64,000 nucleotides of DNA from the NCBI GenBank assembly GCA_020205615.1, contig CM035163.1:44154189-44218188 (forward strand), in the 5' to 3' direction. Shown here piece after piece: positions 34,924 through 47,700 of this stretch. Below the pieces are notes generated by a model. It ran no database searches. It worked only from the letters and a program-made list of their open reading frames with translations, and had not been told where the DNA came from. The first letter of the stretch is position 1, and the number at the start of each line of letters is the position of its first letter. Origin of the DNA: Panax quinquefolius. Lineage: Eukaryota; Streptophyta; Magnoliopsida; Apiales; Araliaceae. The translations under genes were made by a program, and so were the position numbers.

Positions 34924-36375
34924 CTATTGCAGGAGTTTGATTTAGAGATCAAGGACAGAAAGGGAACTGAGAAATAAGTGGCAGACACTTATCTCCACTA
35001 AAGAATCCGGGAAAGGAAGCAGAGGACAAGATTGTGATTAATGAATCCTTCCCAGATGAATAGTTGTTTGTGGTAAAAGGGGAAGTGTCATGGTTTGCAA
35101 ACTACGCGAATTACTTGGTGAGTAAGATGGTACCTTCTGACTTGGTTGGTCATCAAAAGAAGAAATTCTTGCATGATGTTAAATGATTTATATGGGATGA
35201 ACCATATTTTTTCAAACAATGTGCTTATCAGATGATAAGGAGGTGTATCCCATATAGCGAGTTAGAAGGGATTTTGCAGGATTGTCATGCTTCTATATAT
35301 GGGGGTCACTACGGTGGAGAGCGAACAGCGGCTAGAGTGCTACAAGCAGGATTCTACTGGCCGACAATTTTCAAGGATGCGTACAGTTTCGTCCAGTGAT
35401 GTGATAGATGTAAAAGAGTCGGGAACATTTCGAAAAGAAATGAAATGCCATTGAATACAATCCTCGAAGTGGAAATTTTTGATGTGTGGGGGATAGACTT
35501 CATGGGCCCTTTCATTTCTTCATATGGAAATCTTTACATCTTACTAGTAGTGGATTATGTATCAAAGTGGGTGGAAGTGGCAACTCTTCCAACAAATGAT
35601 GCCAAAGTAGTACTAAGATTTTGTAGAGGAGTATTTTCATGAGGTTTGGGACTCCAAGGGCTATCATTAGTGATGAGAGCAGTCATTTTTGTAATAGGCA
35701 GTTCACAGCTTTGTTGGCTAAGTATGGGGTGAATCATCGCATTGCTATAACTTATCATCCTCAAACTAATGGCCAAGCAGAAGTTTCAAGTCGTGAAGTC
35801 AAGAGAATTATGGAAAAAGTTATGAATCCCACAAGAAAATATTGGTCCTTAAAGCTTGATGATGTTGTTTGGGCATATAGGACTGCTTATAAAACTCCAT
35901 TGGGCATGTCACCTTTTCAGCTGGTTTATGGGAAGGCTTGTCACCTTCCTATAAAGCTAAAGCATAAGGCATATTGAGCGATTCAAAAGCTTAATTTTGA
36001 TTTGAAAGCTGCAGAAGAGAAACGACTACTCCAACTCAATGAGTTGGATGAATTCAAATTACAGGCGTATGATAACTCAAAGCTATACAAGGAGAAGGTG
36101 AAGAAATGGCATGATCGCAAGATCATATAGAGAACATTTGAGCTGGGACAAAGAGTTTTTCTTTTCAATTCTAGACTTAAACTTTTTCTTGGGAAGCTCA
36201 AATCAAGGTGGTCAGGGCCATTGACAGTGAAGATAGTTTTCCCACATGGTGCAATATAAGTATTCGACAAGTTCCCGGATAAGCCGTTTAAGGTGAATGG
36301 ATAGAGGCTAAAGCATTATTTTGGCGGCGAGGTTGACAGACAAAAATTAACCTCAATTCTTTCTTCAACATGAAA
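34924..36375 (+). pseudogene. Athila-1 integrase
   Basis: After the stop at the end of RNase H, the remainder reads through further stops into an H-H-C-C zinc region ('GHYGGERTAARVLQAGFYWP...CDRC', 35305-35410; one stop between). The catalytic core has Asp in 'WGIDFMGPF' (near 35490), Asp in '[10 protein letters not shown]' (35655-35690) and Glu in '[11 protein letters not shown]' (35775-35805). A frameshift near 35630 splits the core. Downstream 'WHDRKI' and '[11 protein letters not shown]' mark the C-terminal domain, followed by 'HYFGGEVDRQKL' near 36315. The family joins element DNA to the chromosome. All three acidic residues survive, but no continuous frame does. Confidence 0.88.
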
Positions 36376-37158
36376 AGTCAGAGACATTCAAGCTAATTGA
36401 CTATAACTTAGCGTTTGATGGGAGGCACCCATTATTTCTATCTTTACTTTTTATTTATTTTGTTTAGATTGTTTTGTTAGTTCATTTTCATTCTTAGTTA
36501 TGATAGTTTGATGAGTTCTGCTTGAATATTTTGGTAGCTGAATTGGCATATGACTATATTTGAAAATAGCATAGAGAGTATGATGGTTAGATAATCACTC
36601 ATGCTTATTCAGTAATTCATGCTTTGATATTGTTTGTTGGTTTTGATGCAGTTGAATTGTACTAAATTCATTACTGTCTTGATGTATTGGAGATGAAAAT
36701 TGGCAGTGCAGGAAGCAGGGACGCGCGGCTGCGCTATGGTAGTAGTACAAAACTGCGCACCCACGCTGCAAGTCTGTGCAGAAAGACTCATCGCGCGCCC
36801 GTGCAACATCTTCATTGAAAACACGCGGCCGCGCCTGACACTGGATTTTGAAAAAAAAATTCGGTTTTAAAACGTGTTGTGACTCATATCTTCTATCACT
36901 TGATATACAGAGAGTCGTATTCTCTTGCTCTCCATAACACACACGACTCCTCCTTTCCAAACCGTTCCCAAGTGAAGGTGTAACGTCTCATCTCCACTAC
37001 GTGATTGATGCATCAGATCTCCTACCCACGTTCAACATCTACATTTATAAAACTAGGGTTTTAGTGGGTTTGTGAAATATAAGTTTGGGGGTATTCAGTT
37101 CATCACCTATCATTCACGATTATATCAGGCAAGTCTCCTTCTTCTTTATCAGTTTCAA
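36376..37158 (+). other. Athila-1 spacer between integrase and ORF3
   Basis: Noncoding. It opens with an AGCGTTTGATGGGAGGCA motif (36412-36428) also seen after integrase in element A (61859-61886, minus strand). GC-rich phrases with alternating GCGCGG/CCGCGC lie at 36719-36840. A PPT-like tract AAGTTTGGGGGTA lies at 37081-37093, just before ORF3. Minus-strand ORFs here are shadows of low-complexity sequence. Confidence 0.6.
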
Positions 37159-38282
37159 ATGGGTCCTAAGTGTGCTCGATCTCGCACTCCTGAATTATCT
37201 TCTGCAAGTATCCAATGCGAAGATAATGTTGATTTTTCAAAGTTTGTCAACTTGGATGCTCAAATAGAATACTATCGAATTGTGGGAAAGTTATTTTTAC
37301 GTGAAAGATATGGCGTAGTCCATATGATTAGAGAGAACGGCTGGTATGGTGTGTGCACTACGCCATTAACTGCACCTATGGCTGTTATGCGGGAGTTTTA
37401 CCCAAATGCGAGGGAAAAATGAATGGATTTTCTTTTGTTCGTGGGATTCAAGTGGACTATAGACCAAGAGCCATTCGCCAAGTGTTCAATTTACCCGACC
37501 CTCCGACTGGACGAACAAATTTGGTGGAGGCTGAACATTTGGAGACAGATTTGGATGTTGTTATTATTGATTTGTGTATTCCAGGGACTCAATGGACATG
37601 CACTCTGGGTACTAATCACCCTAAGACCTTTTCGGCCTCTAATCTCAATCGTTATGCAAAGGCCTGAAATCTCTTTGTGTGTGCAAAAATCATGCCATCT
37701 TCTCATCAGCATGAGATTACAGTTGAGCGAGCAATTATATTATGGGGGATTATCATGGGCAAGGATATTGACATAGGTTACATGATGAATCAGAACATGC
37801 TGAGATACATGTGGGGAAGTACCACGGGAAGTATTCCTCGTGCCTCAATAGTGACCCATTTGTGTGCCAAGGCAGGAATTAGGTGGACGGATGAGCAGTT
37901 ACATTTCCCAAGCCAAGACATTACGCATGCTACAATAGCAAGATTTGAAGATTGGCAAGGGGGTACTCTGCATCCAAGAGGAAAGGGTTTTATTCTTTGT
38001 CCTGCATCGTCTACACCAACATCACAACCCTCCAAAACGGATGAAGCAGGCACATCATCCCAAGCCACTGCTGCTACTAGGGATCGACAGCTTCAAAGGT
38101 TGGAGCGGAAGGTCGACGCTATGTATGACAATTTTGCAGCGTTTGCTACGGGTCTGACGAGGTCGCTAGCAGAGGCGTTTGCACAGCAGGGAACTATGCT
38201 TGAGTGGCCACAGTTTGGGACAGCCGTGCCATTCCCACCATCGGATTCACCACCCGAAGAGGGTGATGCAGCTGAGCAGTAG
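37159..38282 (+). pseudogene. Athila-1 ORF3, 'putative plant transposon protein' type
   Basis: Starts at ATG 37159 ('MGPKCARSRTPE'). The protein continues in three frames, with frameshifts near 37420 and 37668. Recognisable parts are 'MAVMREFYPNAREK', 'FVRGIQVDYRPRAIRQVFNLPD', 'SNLNRYAKA', 'EITVERAIILWGIIMGKDIDIG', 'FEDWQGGTLHPRGKGFI' and a C-terminal region with a likely coiled coil ('LQRLERKVDAMYDNFAAFATGL'). It shares order and motifs with the ORFs at 55594-56798 and 59974-61187. This resembles the putative plant transposon protein domain (Pfam 'Transposase_32'). Function is unknown. It sits where some Athila relatives carry an env-like gene, but I see no signal peptide or membrane segment. 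Confidence 0.72.
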
Positions 38283-38332
38283 GGGAGTTCTTCTAACCCT
38301 ATACCTTCATTCATTGGGACAATGAATATTTT

Positions 38333-38346
38333 AAGTTTGGGGGTAT
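38333..38346 (+). promoter_or_regulatory. Internal PPT-like tract after Athila-1 ORF3
   Basis: AAGTTTGGGGGTAT lies 50 bases past the ORF3 stop and is identical over 13 bases to the tract before ORF3 (37081). Neither is beside an LTR. Confidence 0.55.
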
Positions 38347-38830
38347 TGGGTAGTAGGGTAGTTGCATGTAGTGTTTGCATGTTAGTTTAAATTTTGCATT
38401 TTTATTTGTTAGTTAATAATTACAGAAATTTTTTCTATTTTTTGTTATTATTAATTGGTTAGTATATGTTTAATTGCATTATATGTTTAGTTGCATGTCT
38501 CACAATTCTAGCTTTGTGGAATTTATGTCTAGCCAATGATGAATTTGAATCTTGAAGGATTGTTGAATTTAATGGATATCTTAAGCTTAGATATAATGTT
38601 TTACATGATGTAATCCATGGTTGCTGTTTAGATGCTTTCGGTTTGCACTGATGTGTTCACAAATACTTGTAGGCATAAGAGTTATGTGTTATATTACTTG
38701 ATAGGAAATGTGGTTTTAAAAATAGAATTATGTGAAAAATGGACTTGGACTATGAAAAACATTGATAATCAAGCTTTGGGAACACATGGGTATACTGTAT
38801 AAAAAAAATAAAATAAAAAAAAATAATAAC

Positions 38831-39058
38831 GTGGCTAGTCTTATTTCGAGGCCCTTGTTACTTGAGTAAGTACGTCCGTAGGGGTGTCTTAACACCTAGC
38901 AACCTAAGGTCTTTTATTGTCTGAGAGTCGTTGGTTGAAAGCTCGCTATGGGGTAACATTGTTAGCCTAATAGAATGAGGCATTGCACAGTCACGTGAAA
39001 AAAAAATAGTAATAAACACCGCGGGAAAGAGCGAAAATTGCCCTCATGAGTAAAAATA
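38831..39058 (+). other. Conserved noncoding block, Athila-1 copy
   Basis: About 165 strongly conserved bases, then a looser A-rich extension to about 39058, match minus-strand sequences in elements B (54700-54906) and A (59120-59330). Shared runs include TTGTTACTTGAG, TAAGGTCTT, GAGTCGTTGGT and AAGCTCGCTA. No frame is open across the three copies. A local stem GGTGT-CTTA-ACACC is present in this copy. Confidence 0.7.
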
Positions 39059-39473
39059 AAGCAGTTTAAACCCATTGTTGAACCTTAGTTTGTATTGACA
39101 TATTAGAATAGTCTTTGATGCATTAGTATACATAAATCTTGATTTGGACTGCAATTTCCTGTTTTAAGCAGTTTGGCATGTATGTATGAACACAACACAC
39201 AGAGCATCTTTATAGCATGTATGGATTGGTGAACACAACACACAGAGCATCTTTATAGCATGTATGGATTATTTGAGTGTATGATATTATGTCTATGACT
39301 TAGTTTGAAGTTTCATTCTTGAATCTGGATAATTCACTGAGGCATATTGGACAGAAATTCTATGCTAGCTAGAAAAATGTGAGACTCATTTGCATCGTAA
39401 TATAGTTACATACCATGTAGTTGCATCTCATTATTTAATATTGAATGCATTGCTTGAGGGCAAGCAATAGTTC

Positions 39474-39488
39474 ATGTTTGAGAATATT
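39474..39488 (+). promoter_or_regulatory. Degraded 3' polypurine tract of Athila-1
   Basis: CATGTTTGAGAATAT lies directly before the 3' LTR, where a run like AAGTTTGGGGGTAT is expected. The G run is broken by A's. The preceding GCTTGAGGGCAAGCAA is typical of Athila-lineage 3' ends. Confidence 0.6.
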
Positions 39489-41026
39489 TGATAAGTAGGT
39501 TTTATACCTACTTATTGGGTATCAATTCACGAGAACTATGCTTATCTCAAGTACATTTTAGTATGTTTTTAGTTGCGTTTTGTTTTATTTTGCATTACTT
39601 GTAATTAGAACTCCTCTAGTGTGAAAATGCAAGAAATGACATAGCTTAGCAGTGGCATGTGTGATGAGAACAGTTAAGGCATGGCATGTGAAATGAGTTG
39701 AGATAAGGAATTTAACAATGATGATGGAGCAAGCAACAAGTAGTGGAGCAACAAGAATGCAAAACATGTGAGCCGCCAGCAGCCTTGGTGAAACAAGTGA
39801 ATTATATGCGCTTGTGTGCCATCGACTGCGATAGCTAGAAAAAAAGCACACACGCGCGACCACGCCTGTTTTGTATAGGAACCTCGCGCGGCCGTGCACG
39901 TCATCTGAAGCTGTTATCTGATGTTATTTTAAATTTAAAATTTAAAGTGTTTGTATGAAGATAAACTACTCTGGTTGGTACCAGACGCATTTATTATTGG
40001 TTTTATCAGTTTTTAGACTAAGGAACTAGGGTTCTAAGCTTTGGAACGAATTTCAAAGAGGATTTCAGCATAGACTTAATATTTTTCTACATCTTCTTGA
40101 TAATTTAATCATTGAACAATTTTAGTTTGCTGAAAAATTATTGGAGATTTAAAAAATGCTTTGGAACATAATTTGCAATTGGGTTTGATCAATTCTATCT
40201 TTTGTGTTAATTATTCTAATTATTTTCCATGTTTTGTTGTAATCCCATAATGGCTTTCGGTTCAAAAATGAACTAAACTCCATTATGGGATTCTAACGAA
40301 TTTTTTTTGTAGTCTAAAATTGATGGCTTGATTTCTTGATTGTTTGTGTATCGTCAGAATTTCTATTAGGATTGGTTGGATTGCATGAATGTTTGATAAC
40401 CATTCATTTTATGTACTTGTATGAAATTGAAAAATGACATGCGAGTATGGTTGTAATCATGATAGCATGCGTGTATGAGGCTAAAATGTTTAGCTTTATA
40501 TTTCGTGAATTAGATAGAAATATACTATTTCACCATGTGTAGTAACATAAGAGCTTGTGGTTCAATTCAATATTGCTACAATTTCACATAGAAATATAGT
40601 GATTTTGGTTTTATTGACGATTATATGATTTCTATTGCATGTGGAGGTTATGTAAGTAGGTCATAATGCATTGAAAAATGGTTATGTCTACGTTCGTGCT
40701 CTTGGCTAATTTTTCGTGATACATGTATAATTTTGCATGATGATATTATTTAGATGAAATATGAAATGAAGTTAGAATTCCATTATTTCCAAGTTTGATT
40801 AATTATTCTATTATAATTATTTTATTCAATATTCGAGTTAGATTAATTCAAAAATTGTAAGCCTTTGTTTAAGCATATAAAAAATTGTGATACAATTGAT
40901 GCATAATAATTTAAAGTTGAAACCTTTCTCCGTGGATTGATATTGTTCTTACTCTGTACTACTTGTTGACCCATGTATGATTGCATGAGTTAGAGTCCTT
41001 TTATTAAATCTAAAAAGGAGGCAACA
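39489..41026 (+). mobile_element. Athila-1, 3' LTR
   Basis: 1538 bp, TGATAAGTAGG to GGAGGCAACA, followed by the second TSD copy CACGT (41027-41031). It carries the same terminal hairpin and the same GC-rich patch (about 39850-39902) as the 5' LTR. Confidence 0.92.
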
Positions 41027-41479
41027 CACGTTTTCCCCTAACGTAGTTAAACGAATGAAAAGTACATAACAGTACTTTTCGTCTTTTTTATTTCGTCCGA
41101 TTTCTGCATGTTTTTCGAGAAAAACTTTTATCGGCTTACTTAACTTTTCATGATATATTATCGTCAAATCTTTCGACGGTATGTCATTTTGACATACTGA
41201 ACTCTCGAAAAGGCTTAGGTTATTCAAACACTAACCCATAGGGTTTCGTCGGGTGAATAGTGCATATTTTGTCTTTTTCCCTAGAAATATTTTTGTTCGC
41301 GAAAAAATGTTATTTTCGTTTTAAAAATTCTTATTCGTTCAGTCTAGCTCGTAGCCAGAATCCTCCCGAATTATAATCATCCTAGGTTCTAGAACGATTA
41401 ATAAACACATACCACAAAATATTATTAATAAAAATTCATTTCTTAAATTCTGGACAATCCGATTTTTCGGGTTGTCACA

Positions 41480-41778
41480 TTCTTCCTCCCTTATAAAAAT
41501 TCCATCCTAAGAATTTCTAAAACCACACCCATTCCCGGATCATCACATTCAACCATTCTTCAAAGAATTTTGTCCTCAAAATTTTAACCTATCCTTCTTC
41601 TCAACTTCTCTTCAAAGAAGTTCTTATCTTACATACATTCTCCCATCTTCATAACTTATCAAGAATTATGAAGTAGAATGAATAACGAGGAATATAAGAA
41701 TTCCTTTAAAACATTTCATACTTTTGCTGAGGGGTCAAATTGACCATGAACTCTTACTAGGTTTAACAGCATGACGCC
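41480..41778 (-). mobile_element. Outer LARD internal region, 3' piece with two PPT/LTR junctions
   Basis: In element orientation this ends with a polypurine tract (41480-41494) directly before the LTR. A second, similar arrangement lies just upstream: a purine run (41548-41562) followed by a TGTGATGATCCGG start-like sequence (41535-41547). The rest is noncoding and continues across the Tekay insertion at 52580. Confidence 0.6.
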
Positions 41779-42339
41779 GTAAATGTGACTCCCCCAAAAT
41801 AGGTATACACCACCCATCTTGAGTCGCCAAATACATGGTACAAAATTCAAATACAACTTAATAATACAACTGTCGTGTAAAATACGACAAAATACAAACT
41901 GTGAGTTTTAATACAAATACTGTCTTCTAGACAATATCCACTCTCAGAATAAGTCCTCATTACATTTATTGTCACACTATTTAACATAATAGTGAGGACT
42001 ACTAATACTATCATCTAGTCTATCACTCCGTTCCCCGACTCGTCCCAGCTATATTCTCATTTCCTGAAGAGAACATTGAAAGAAAGGGTGAGCTCAACTA
42101 GCCCAGTAAGAAATATTATGACTAAGATAATGCAGAATAAATTATCATTAGTCTATAACAATGTTAAAATGATAAAATACTATAGACATCAAGTTTAACT
42201 GCAGCGGAACAAGTAATCCATTAAAAGAGTCAAGTAGAGAATAAAATCTACTATCTTTCATGATTTAAAAGGTTTTCATCACTTTTATCACTTTTATCAC
42301 TGAGACTCAACTTAATAAATAATCCACATCATCGAATCA

Positions 42340-42580
42340 CCCCTGCACTACGGCCAAGGATATTCTTTAGTATCACGACCACAAATAATCCATGCACTAC
42401 GGGCCAAGGACATTCGTGTATTCATCAATGGTTATTATCATGCCAACAACTGTCCATCAATGTACTACGGGCCAATGAGGACTTTTACCACATCATTTGT
42501 AACATTACGGTCATAATTACACCGAATAATCCCTGGTCATAATCATACCAAGTCCATATATGCACTACAGGCCACATATG
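42340..42580 (-). repeat. GCACTACGGGCC phrase repeats in Tekay 3' LTR
   Basis: Four copies of a phrase close to ATGCACTACGGGCCAA-GAC, spaced about 50-100 bases apart. The 5' LTR has the same set at 50150-50400. Confidence 0.6.
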
Positions 42581-42859
42581 ACTTTCAACAAAATATAAAC
42601 ATGAGGATGATGACAATGATATAAAAATTCAATAATACAAGTTCAAGAATTAATTTATCCAGGAATCAATAACGTCCACGTTGTCAACATAATACTTCTT
42701 TGTAGAGTAAAATTCAAGAATTCTCAGAAGAATATGTCCATGAAAAGATACTGGATGAAGCGCAAATATCAAGGATATTCCACTAATTTCATGGAGTATA
42801 GAAGTCAAAACTTTAACCAACTAAGTATATTAAGGAATGGAATAACAAAAAAAATCACC

Positions 42860-43260
42860 AAGCATGCGCGAGGCAGCATCAAGACAGCGAGTTATTCCTG
42901 AGAATAATAAAAGAGCGGAACCGGTCCCGGCAGTAAAACGCACAAACATGATATTCCAACAGAATAATAAAAGCGGAACTGTGTGCGGCGTAAAGCGCAC
43001 ATATCTGAGAATATTCCAACAAAATAATAAAAGCGGAACCGTGTCATGCGTAAAAGCACTAGTACATGATTTTTGAAGCGGAATAATAAAAGGCGGAACT
43101 AGGTTAGAAGCATAAAGCGTCTGAGCGAGGATATTTCAATGAGAATAATAAATAATGGAATAATGAAGAATTTCACCAAGTATGCGCTTACTTGCATAGA
43201 TGAGTTATTCAACATAATAATAAAGAATTGAATAATGAAGTTCTCTTCATGAAGACGAAA
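42860..43260 (-). repeat. ~60-bp minisatellite in Tekay 3' LTR
   Basis: About six degenerate units containing ATTCCAA-GA-AATAATAAA followed by GCGGAAC. The 5' LTR version (50690-51030) has shorter or fewer units, so copy number and unit content differ between the two LTRs. Confidence 0.65.
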
Positions 43261-43414
43261 GAAAAAGTAATACCCCTTACCTTAGAAAAAGCTGATCTTT
43301 GGAATAGTGAGGAGGCAGGCATTTCTTCTTCTATAGATTTTCTCTCTACAATTTTTCTTTATAATAATTGCTCTATAACTTTAGTGAATTGGTGAGAAAT
43401 GAAGGAAGAATGAA

Positions 43415-43428
43415 CTTTTATTTATAGA
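43415..43428 (-). promoter_or_regulatory. Candidate TATA box, Tekay 3' LTR
   Basis: Minus strand reads CTATAAATAAAAG. The core TATAAATA is kept in the 5' LTR at 51226-51239. Transcription would start about 30 bases further on, inferred. Confidence 0.5.
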
Positions 43429-44766
43429 AAAATATAGTTTCAATAATTGTACGTTTTGGGGCTCAAAAATTACGAAGACAATGCCTCTAACTTTTCCTTT
43501 ATTTTTAATTTAGTCATGCAAGTATTATCAAACTTGCACCACCTCTTCTAATAGTAAAAAATGTGATTCAATAGTAAATCATGTGAATCAACAGTTCTAG
43601 ATATGTGAAAATACGAATTACAGTATAGTACCTCCATCTATACCTCCATTTTTAACTTAGTCATGCAAGTATTATCAATCTCGCACCAACTGCCCTAATA
43701 GTAACAAGAATGTGAAACAGTAGTATACACATGTGAACAAATAGTTATAATCATGTGAAATAATAGAAATCAATTGCTCATTTATCCGGTTAAATACCCA
43801 ATTGGTCAATATAACCTCTAGACATCAATTCTTATCGAAATAAATGTCGATTTTCACTAACACAAATAATTCCAACACAATGAAACTATTTTTATCAACA
43901 ATATAAATTTTGAAATTTCAAAGTTTGACTTTTCCCAAAAAAGTCAACTATTGACTTTTTGACCAAAAAGTTAATCCTGGAAAATTTTGTGTTTATAGAC
44001 TATTTTAACTAATTTCATCGTTACAGACTCAAATATCATGTCCGCGTCTCCAAATTCAACTCCGAACACAACTTCAATTTTAATAACATTCATCATTAAT
44101 ATTATAACTCACAATATTTATTAACCAGGTCGTTCCCAAGAAAGAGGGGGCTTTCCAATAAGAATTTCTCCCTATTGGCGCGCAATTAGGTGACCAAACC
44201 TCTCTTTGATAGAACTTCTAGACATTGTAAATATTGCAATTTAATAATATGAATAACTTTGTCGTCTCAATTATTGATTTAATAAAATAACATATTATGC
44301 AGATGATACTGTGACAATAATCGAATCAATAATATGAGAGATATGATGTGACAATTACTATAGCAATAATTGAGTATAAGCTGGTGACTTCTCACGTAAG
44401 CATCGATAATCAATCTGGCCGTACTATACTTATGCGACGCCAGCGTATTCTTATACTTTTACTCAAGAGTAGTTGATGGTATTAACGGTAAAACCTCCGC
44501 TGTTATTTTCATAAAATATTTTTGTCGTTTTCTAACTACGATAGTACTTCCGTTGTGGGGTCCACCAATGATTATGCCGTCGTACGAATATTCCCCAACA
44601 TAAAGAATATTCCCCGGCCAAACGAATATTATATAACAACTTACGTACTTTGCAGAATTTATAAATACTACCCACAACTATAACATTATAACAAATTCAT
44701 TCCATAATATTCAAAAATGATAATTATAGAAAAATCATCTTTATTCATAAAAGTTGGGGTCTTACA

Positions 44767-44780
44767 ACCTCCCCTTCTTA
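44767..44780 (-). promoter_or_regulatory. Polypurine tract of Tekay element
   Basis: Minus strand reads AAGAAGGGGAGGT directly before the 3' LTR start, and it overlaps the end of the pol frame. Confidence 0.75.
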
Positions 44781-47700
44781 TGAAATTTTGCCTTCGAAAT
44801 TAGGGTACGTACCTGGTATGTTAAATAGGTGAGGATATCTTGACTTCATCTCAGATTCTAACTCCCAAGTCATTTCTTCCACGTCGTGGTTTCTCCATAA
44901 AACTTTGACTTGAGGTATAACCTTGGAGCATAGAATATGATACTTCTTATCCAAGATTTTAACAGGAACCTCTTTATACATTAAATCTTCAGCTATTTCA
45001 TCTGGTTCTAACTCAATAATGTGGTTCAGGTCTTTCACATATTTACGTAACATAGATATGTGAAAAACATTATGAACATGAGATATACTTGGCGGTAAAG
45101 CGAGTCTATAGGCCATAGTTCCTACTCGTTCGAGGATTAAAAATGGGCCAATGAATCAAGGATTGAGCTTTCCTCTCTTTCCAAATCTCGTAACTCCTTT
45201 CCATGGAGCAACACGTATCAACACATGATCTCCAATATCGAATTCCATGTCCTTTCGATGAAGATCAGCGTAACTCTTTTGTCGATCTTGTGAGGTTTTT
45301 ATACGTTGTCGGATTGTTTGAATCTTTTCCGCAGTCAAACGTACCAAATCAGGTCCCAACAACATTGCTTCACCCACCTCATCCCAATATACTAGAGAAC
45401 GACACTTTCTTCCATATAACACCTCGAATGGAGCCATGCCAATACTTGTTTGATAATTGTTGTTGTAGGAAAACTCCACCAAAGGTAAGAACTTGACCCA
45501 ACTTCCCTTGAAGTCAAGGACACAGAGTTTTAAAAAATCTTTAAGATTTTGAATAGTCCTCTTTGATTGTCCGTCCATCTGAGGATGATATGCCAAACTA
45601 AATCGTAAATCTATGCCCATAGCTTTTTGCAAGCTAACCCAAAATCTTGAAGTGAATCTTGGGTCTCGATCAGAAACTATGGATACTGGCATACCATGCA
45701 ATCTTACAATCTCGTTTATGTACATACTAGCTAGACGTTCAAGTGAAGAAGTTTATCGTATCGGTAAGAAATGAGCAGACTTGGTTAATCTATCAACAAT
45801 GACCTAAATCGAATCTATGCCTTGAGAAACCTTGGAAAGAATAGTAACGAAATCCATGGTAATGTGCTCCCATTTCCATTCTAGAATTTCAAATGGTTGT
45901 AATGGACCTTTTGGCACTTGATGCTCCGCCTTGACTCGTTGACAAGTCAGACACCTTGAGATAAACCCCGCTATCTCTCTCTTCATATTGCTCCACCAAA
46001 ATGTATGTCGAAGATCACGATACATTTTGGTACTCTCATGATGGATTGCAAACGGTGTGTTGTGCGCCTCCATCATGATTTTATACTTCAATTCATAATC
46101 GTTAGGAACACAAAGTCTGGAGTTGACTCGAAGTATTCCTTCTTCATCGATTCTTGCTTTTGGAATAGCACCTTCTTGCACTTTCTTCCTCATTCGCATC
46201 AGCTCCAGGTCTGTAGCTTGAGAAGCTTTAACCTTATCAATTAAAGTTGGTTCTACTCGTATATTCGCCATCATCACGTGGGTCCCTGGAGTCTTTATCT
46301 CTATCTCCATCCTTTGTAAGTCATACAAAATGGGCCTTTGCGTTGACAATATCGCACTCTTACCCGCGTATGATTTTCTACTTAATGCGTCAACTACCAC
46401 GTTCGCTTTTCCAAGATGGTATTGGATGGTATGATCATAATCTTTCAATAGTTCAAGCCAATGTCGCTATCTCGTGTTGAGTTCCTTCTGAGTGAAGAAA
46501 TATTTGAGGCTTTTATGATCCGTAAAGATCTCCACTTTCTCCCTATAAAAATAATGCCTCCAAACCTTTAGTGCAAAAATGACTACTGCCAACTCTAGAT
46601 CATGAGTAGGATAATTCCTCTCATATTCTTTGAGTTTTCATGAGGCATAGGCTATGACTTTCCCATATTGCATGAGAACACAACCTAACCCTTTGCCCGA
46701 AGCATCACTGTAGATGACAAATCCCTCCGATCCAAATGGTATTGTCAGAACAGGTGCTGAAATGAGTCTCCTCTTGAGTTCTTGAAAACTCTTCTCACAT
46801 TCCTCACTCCAACTGAATATTGTATCTTTCCGAGTCAGCTGAGTTAATGGAGTAGCGATTTGAGAAAATCCTTCCACGAATCTCCGATAATAACCACTAT
46901 CGAGAAAGCTAGCTACGTGCTTGATGGCGATTTGGGTTGCTCGACTTTGAATAGATTCAATCTTTGTTGGGTCAACAGATATTCCATGACTTGATACTAC
47001 GTGCCCAAGGAATGCTACTTCCTCAAGTCAGAACTCGCATTTCTTTAACTTGGCATAAAGCTTATATTTACGAAGCTTTTGGAGTATCAGCCTCGAGTGT
47101 TACTCATGATCTTCACGGCTTTTGGAATAAATAAGGATGTCATCAATAAAGATGACCACAAAATGATCCAATTATTCCTTGAATACTCGGTTCATCATAT
47201 CCATGAAAGTAGCAGGAGCATTAGTCAATCCAAAAGACATGACTAGGAATTCATAATGCCCGTACCGAGTTCTGAAAGCCGTCTTTGGAATGTCATCGGT
47301 TCTAATCTTCAATTTGTGATATCCAGAACGAAGATCAATCTTTGAAAAGAATTTGGGTCCTTGCAACTGGTCAAACATTTCATCAATACCTGGCAATGGG
47401 TACTTATTTTTGATGGTGACATGATTCAACTCCCGATAATCAATACAAAGTCGCATACTCCCATCTTTCTTTTTCACGAATAGAACAGGGGCACCCCAAG
47501 GAGAAGTACTAGGACGAATAAAGCCAATGTCTAACAATTCCTGCAGTTGGGTCTTTAACTCCTAAAGTTCAATAGGACCCATTCGATATGGGGCTTTGGA
47601 AATGGGTTTTGTACCGGGTTCAAGGTCGATACAAAATTCAATTTCATGCTCTAGGGGTAGGCTAGGAAGTTCTTCAGGGAATATGTCAGGAAATTCATTA

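Larger units (their letters stand above)
732..41479 (-). mobile_element. Outer LARD, 3' LTR (minus strand), split by nested insertions
   Basis: Read on the minus strand this LTR starts TGTGACAACCCG at 41479 and ends GGAGGCGTTACA at 732. It survives in four pieces: 41032-41479, 29208-29260, 7024-7595 and 732-3765, about 4.1 kb when the insertions are taken out. The joins are supported by TSDs of the elements that split it: CACGT (29256-29260 and 41027-41031), CTTCG/CTTCA (7591-7595 and 29203-29207) and TAATT (3761-3765 and 7019-7023). A polypurine tract lies just outside its start (41480-41494), which makes it a 3' LTR. No coding capacity is seen. The small ORFs in it are short and without recognisable domains. 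Confidence 0.8.
41784..44766 (-). mobile_element. Tekay chromovirus, 3' LTR
   Basis: 2983 bp. In minus orientation it starts TGTAAGACCCC (44766) and ends GGGGGAGTCACA (41784). TSD GTAAA lies at 41779-41783 and again at 52575-52579. In a 120-bp sample near 42301 I count four differences from the 5' LTR. Confidence 0.92.

Noticed and set aside
36719..36840. CpG-rich patch as a possible host promoter island
   Set aside because: Same phrases recur in the LTRs of the same element, and no host gene follows.
37159..38282. ORF3 as a retroviral-type envelope gene
   Set aside because: No signal peptide, no transmembrane segment and no Cys pattern of an envelope protein. It matches the plant transposon protein type instead.
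45203..45496. 97-codon plus-strand ORF
   Set aside because: Antisense of the Tekay integrase.
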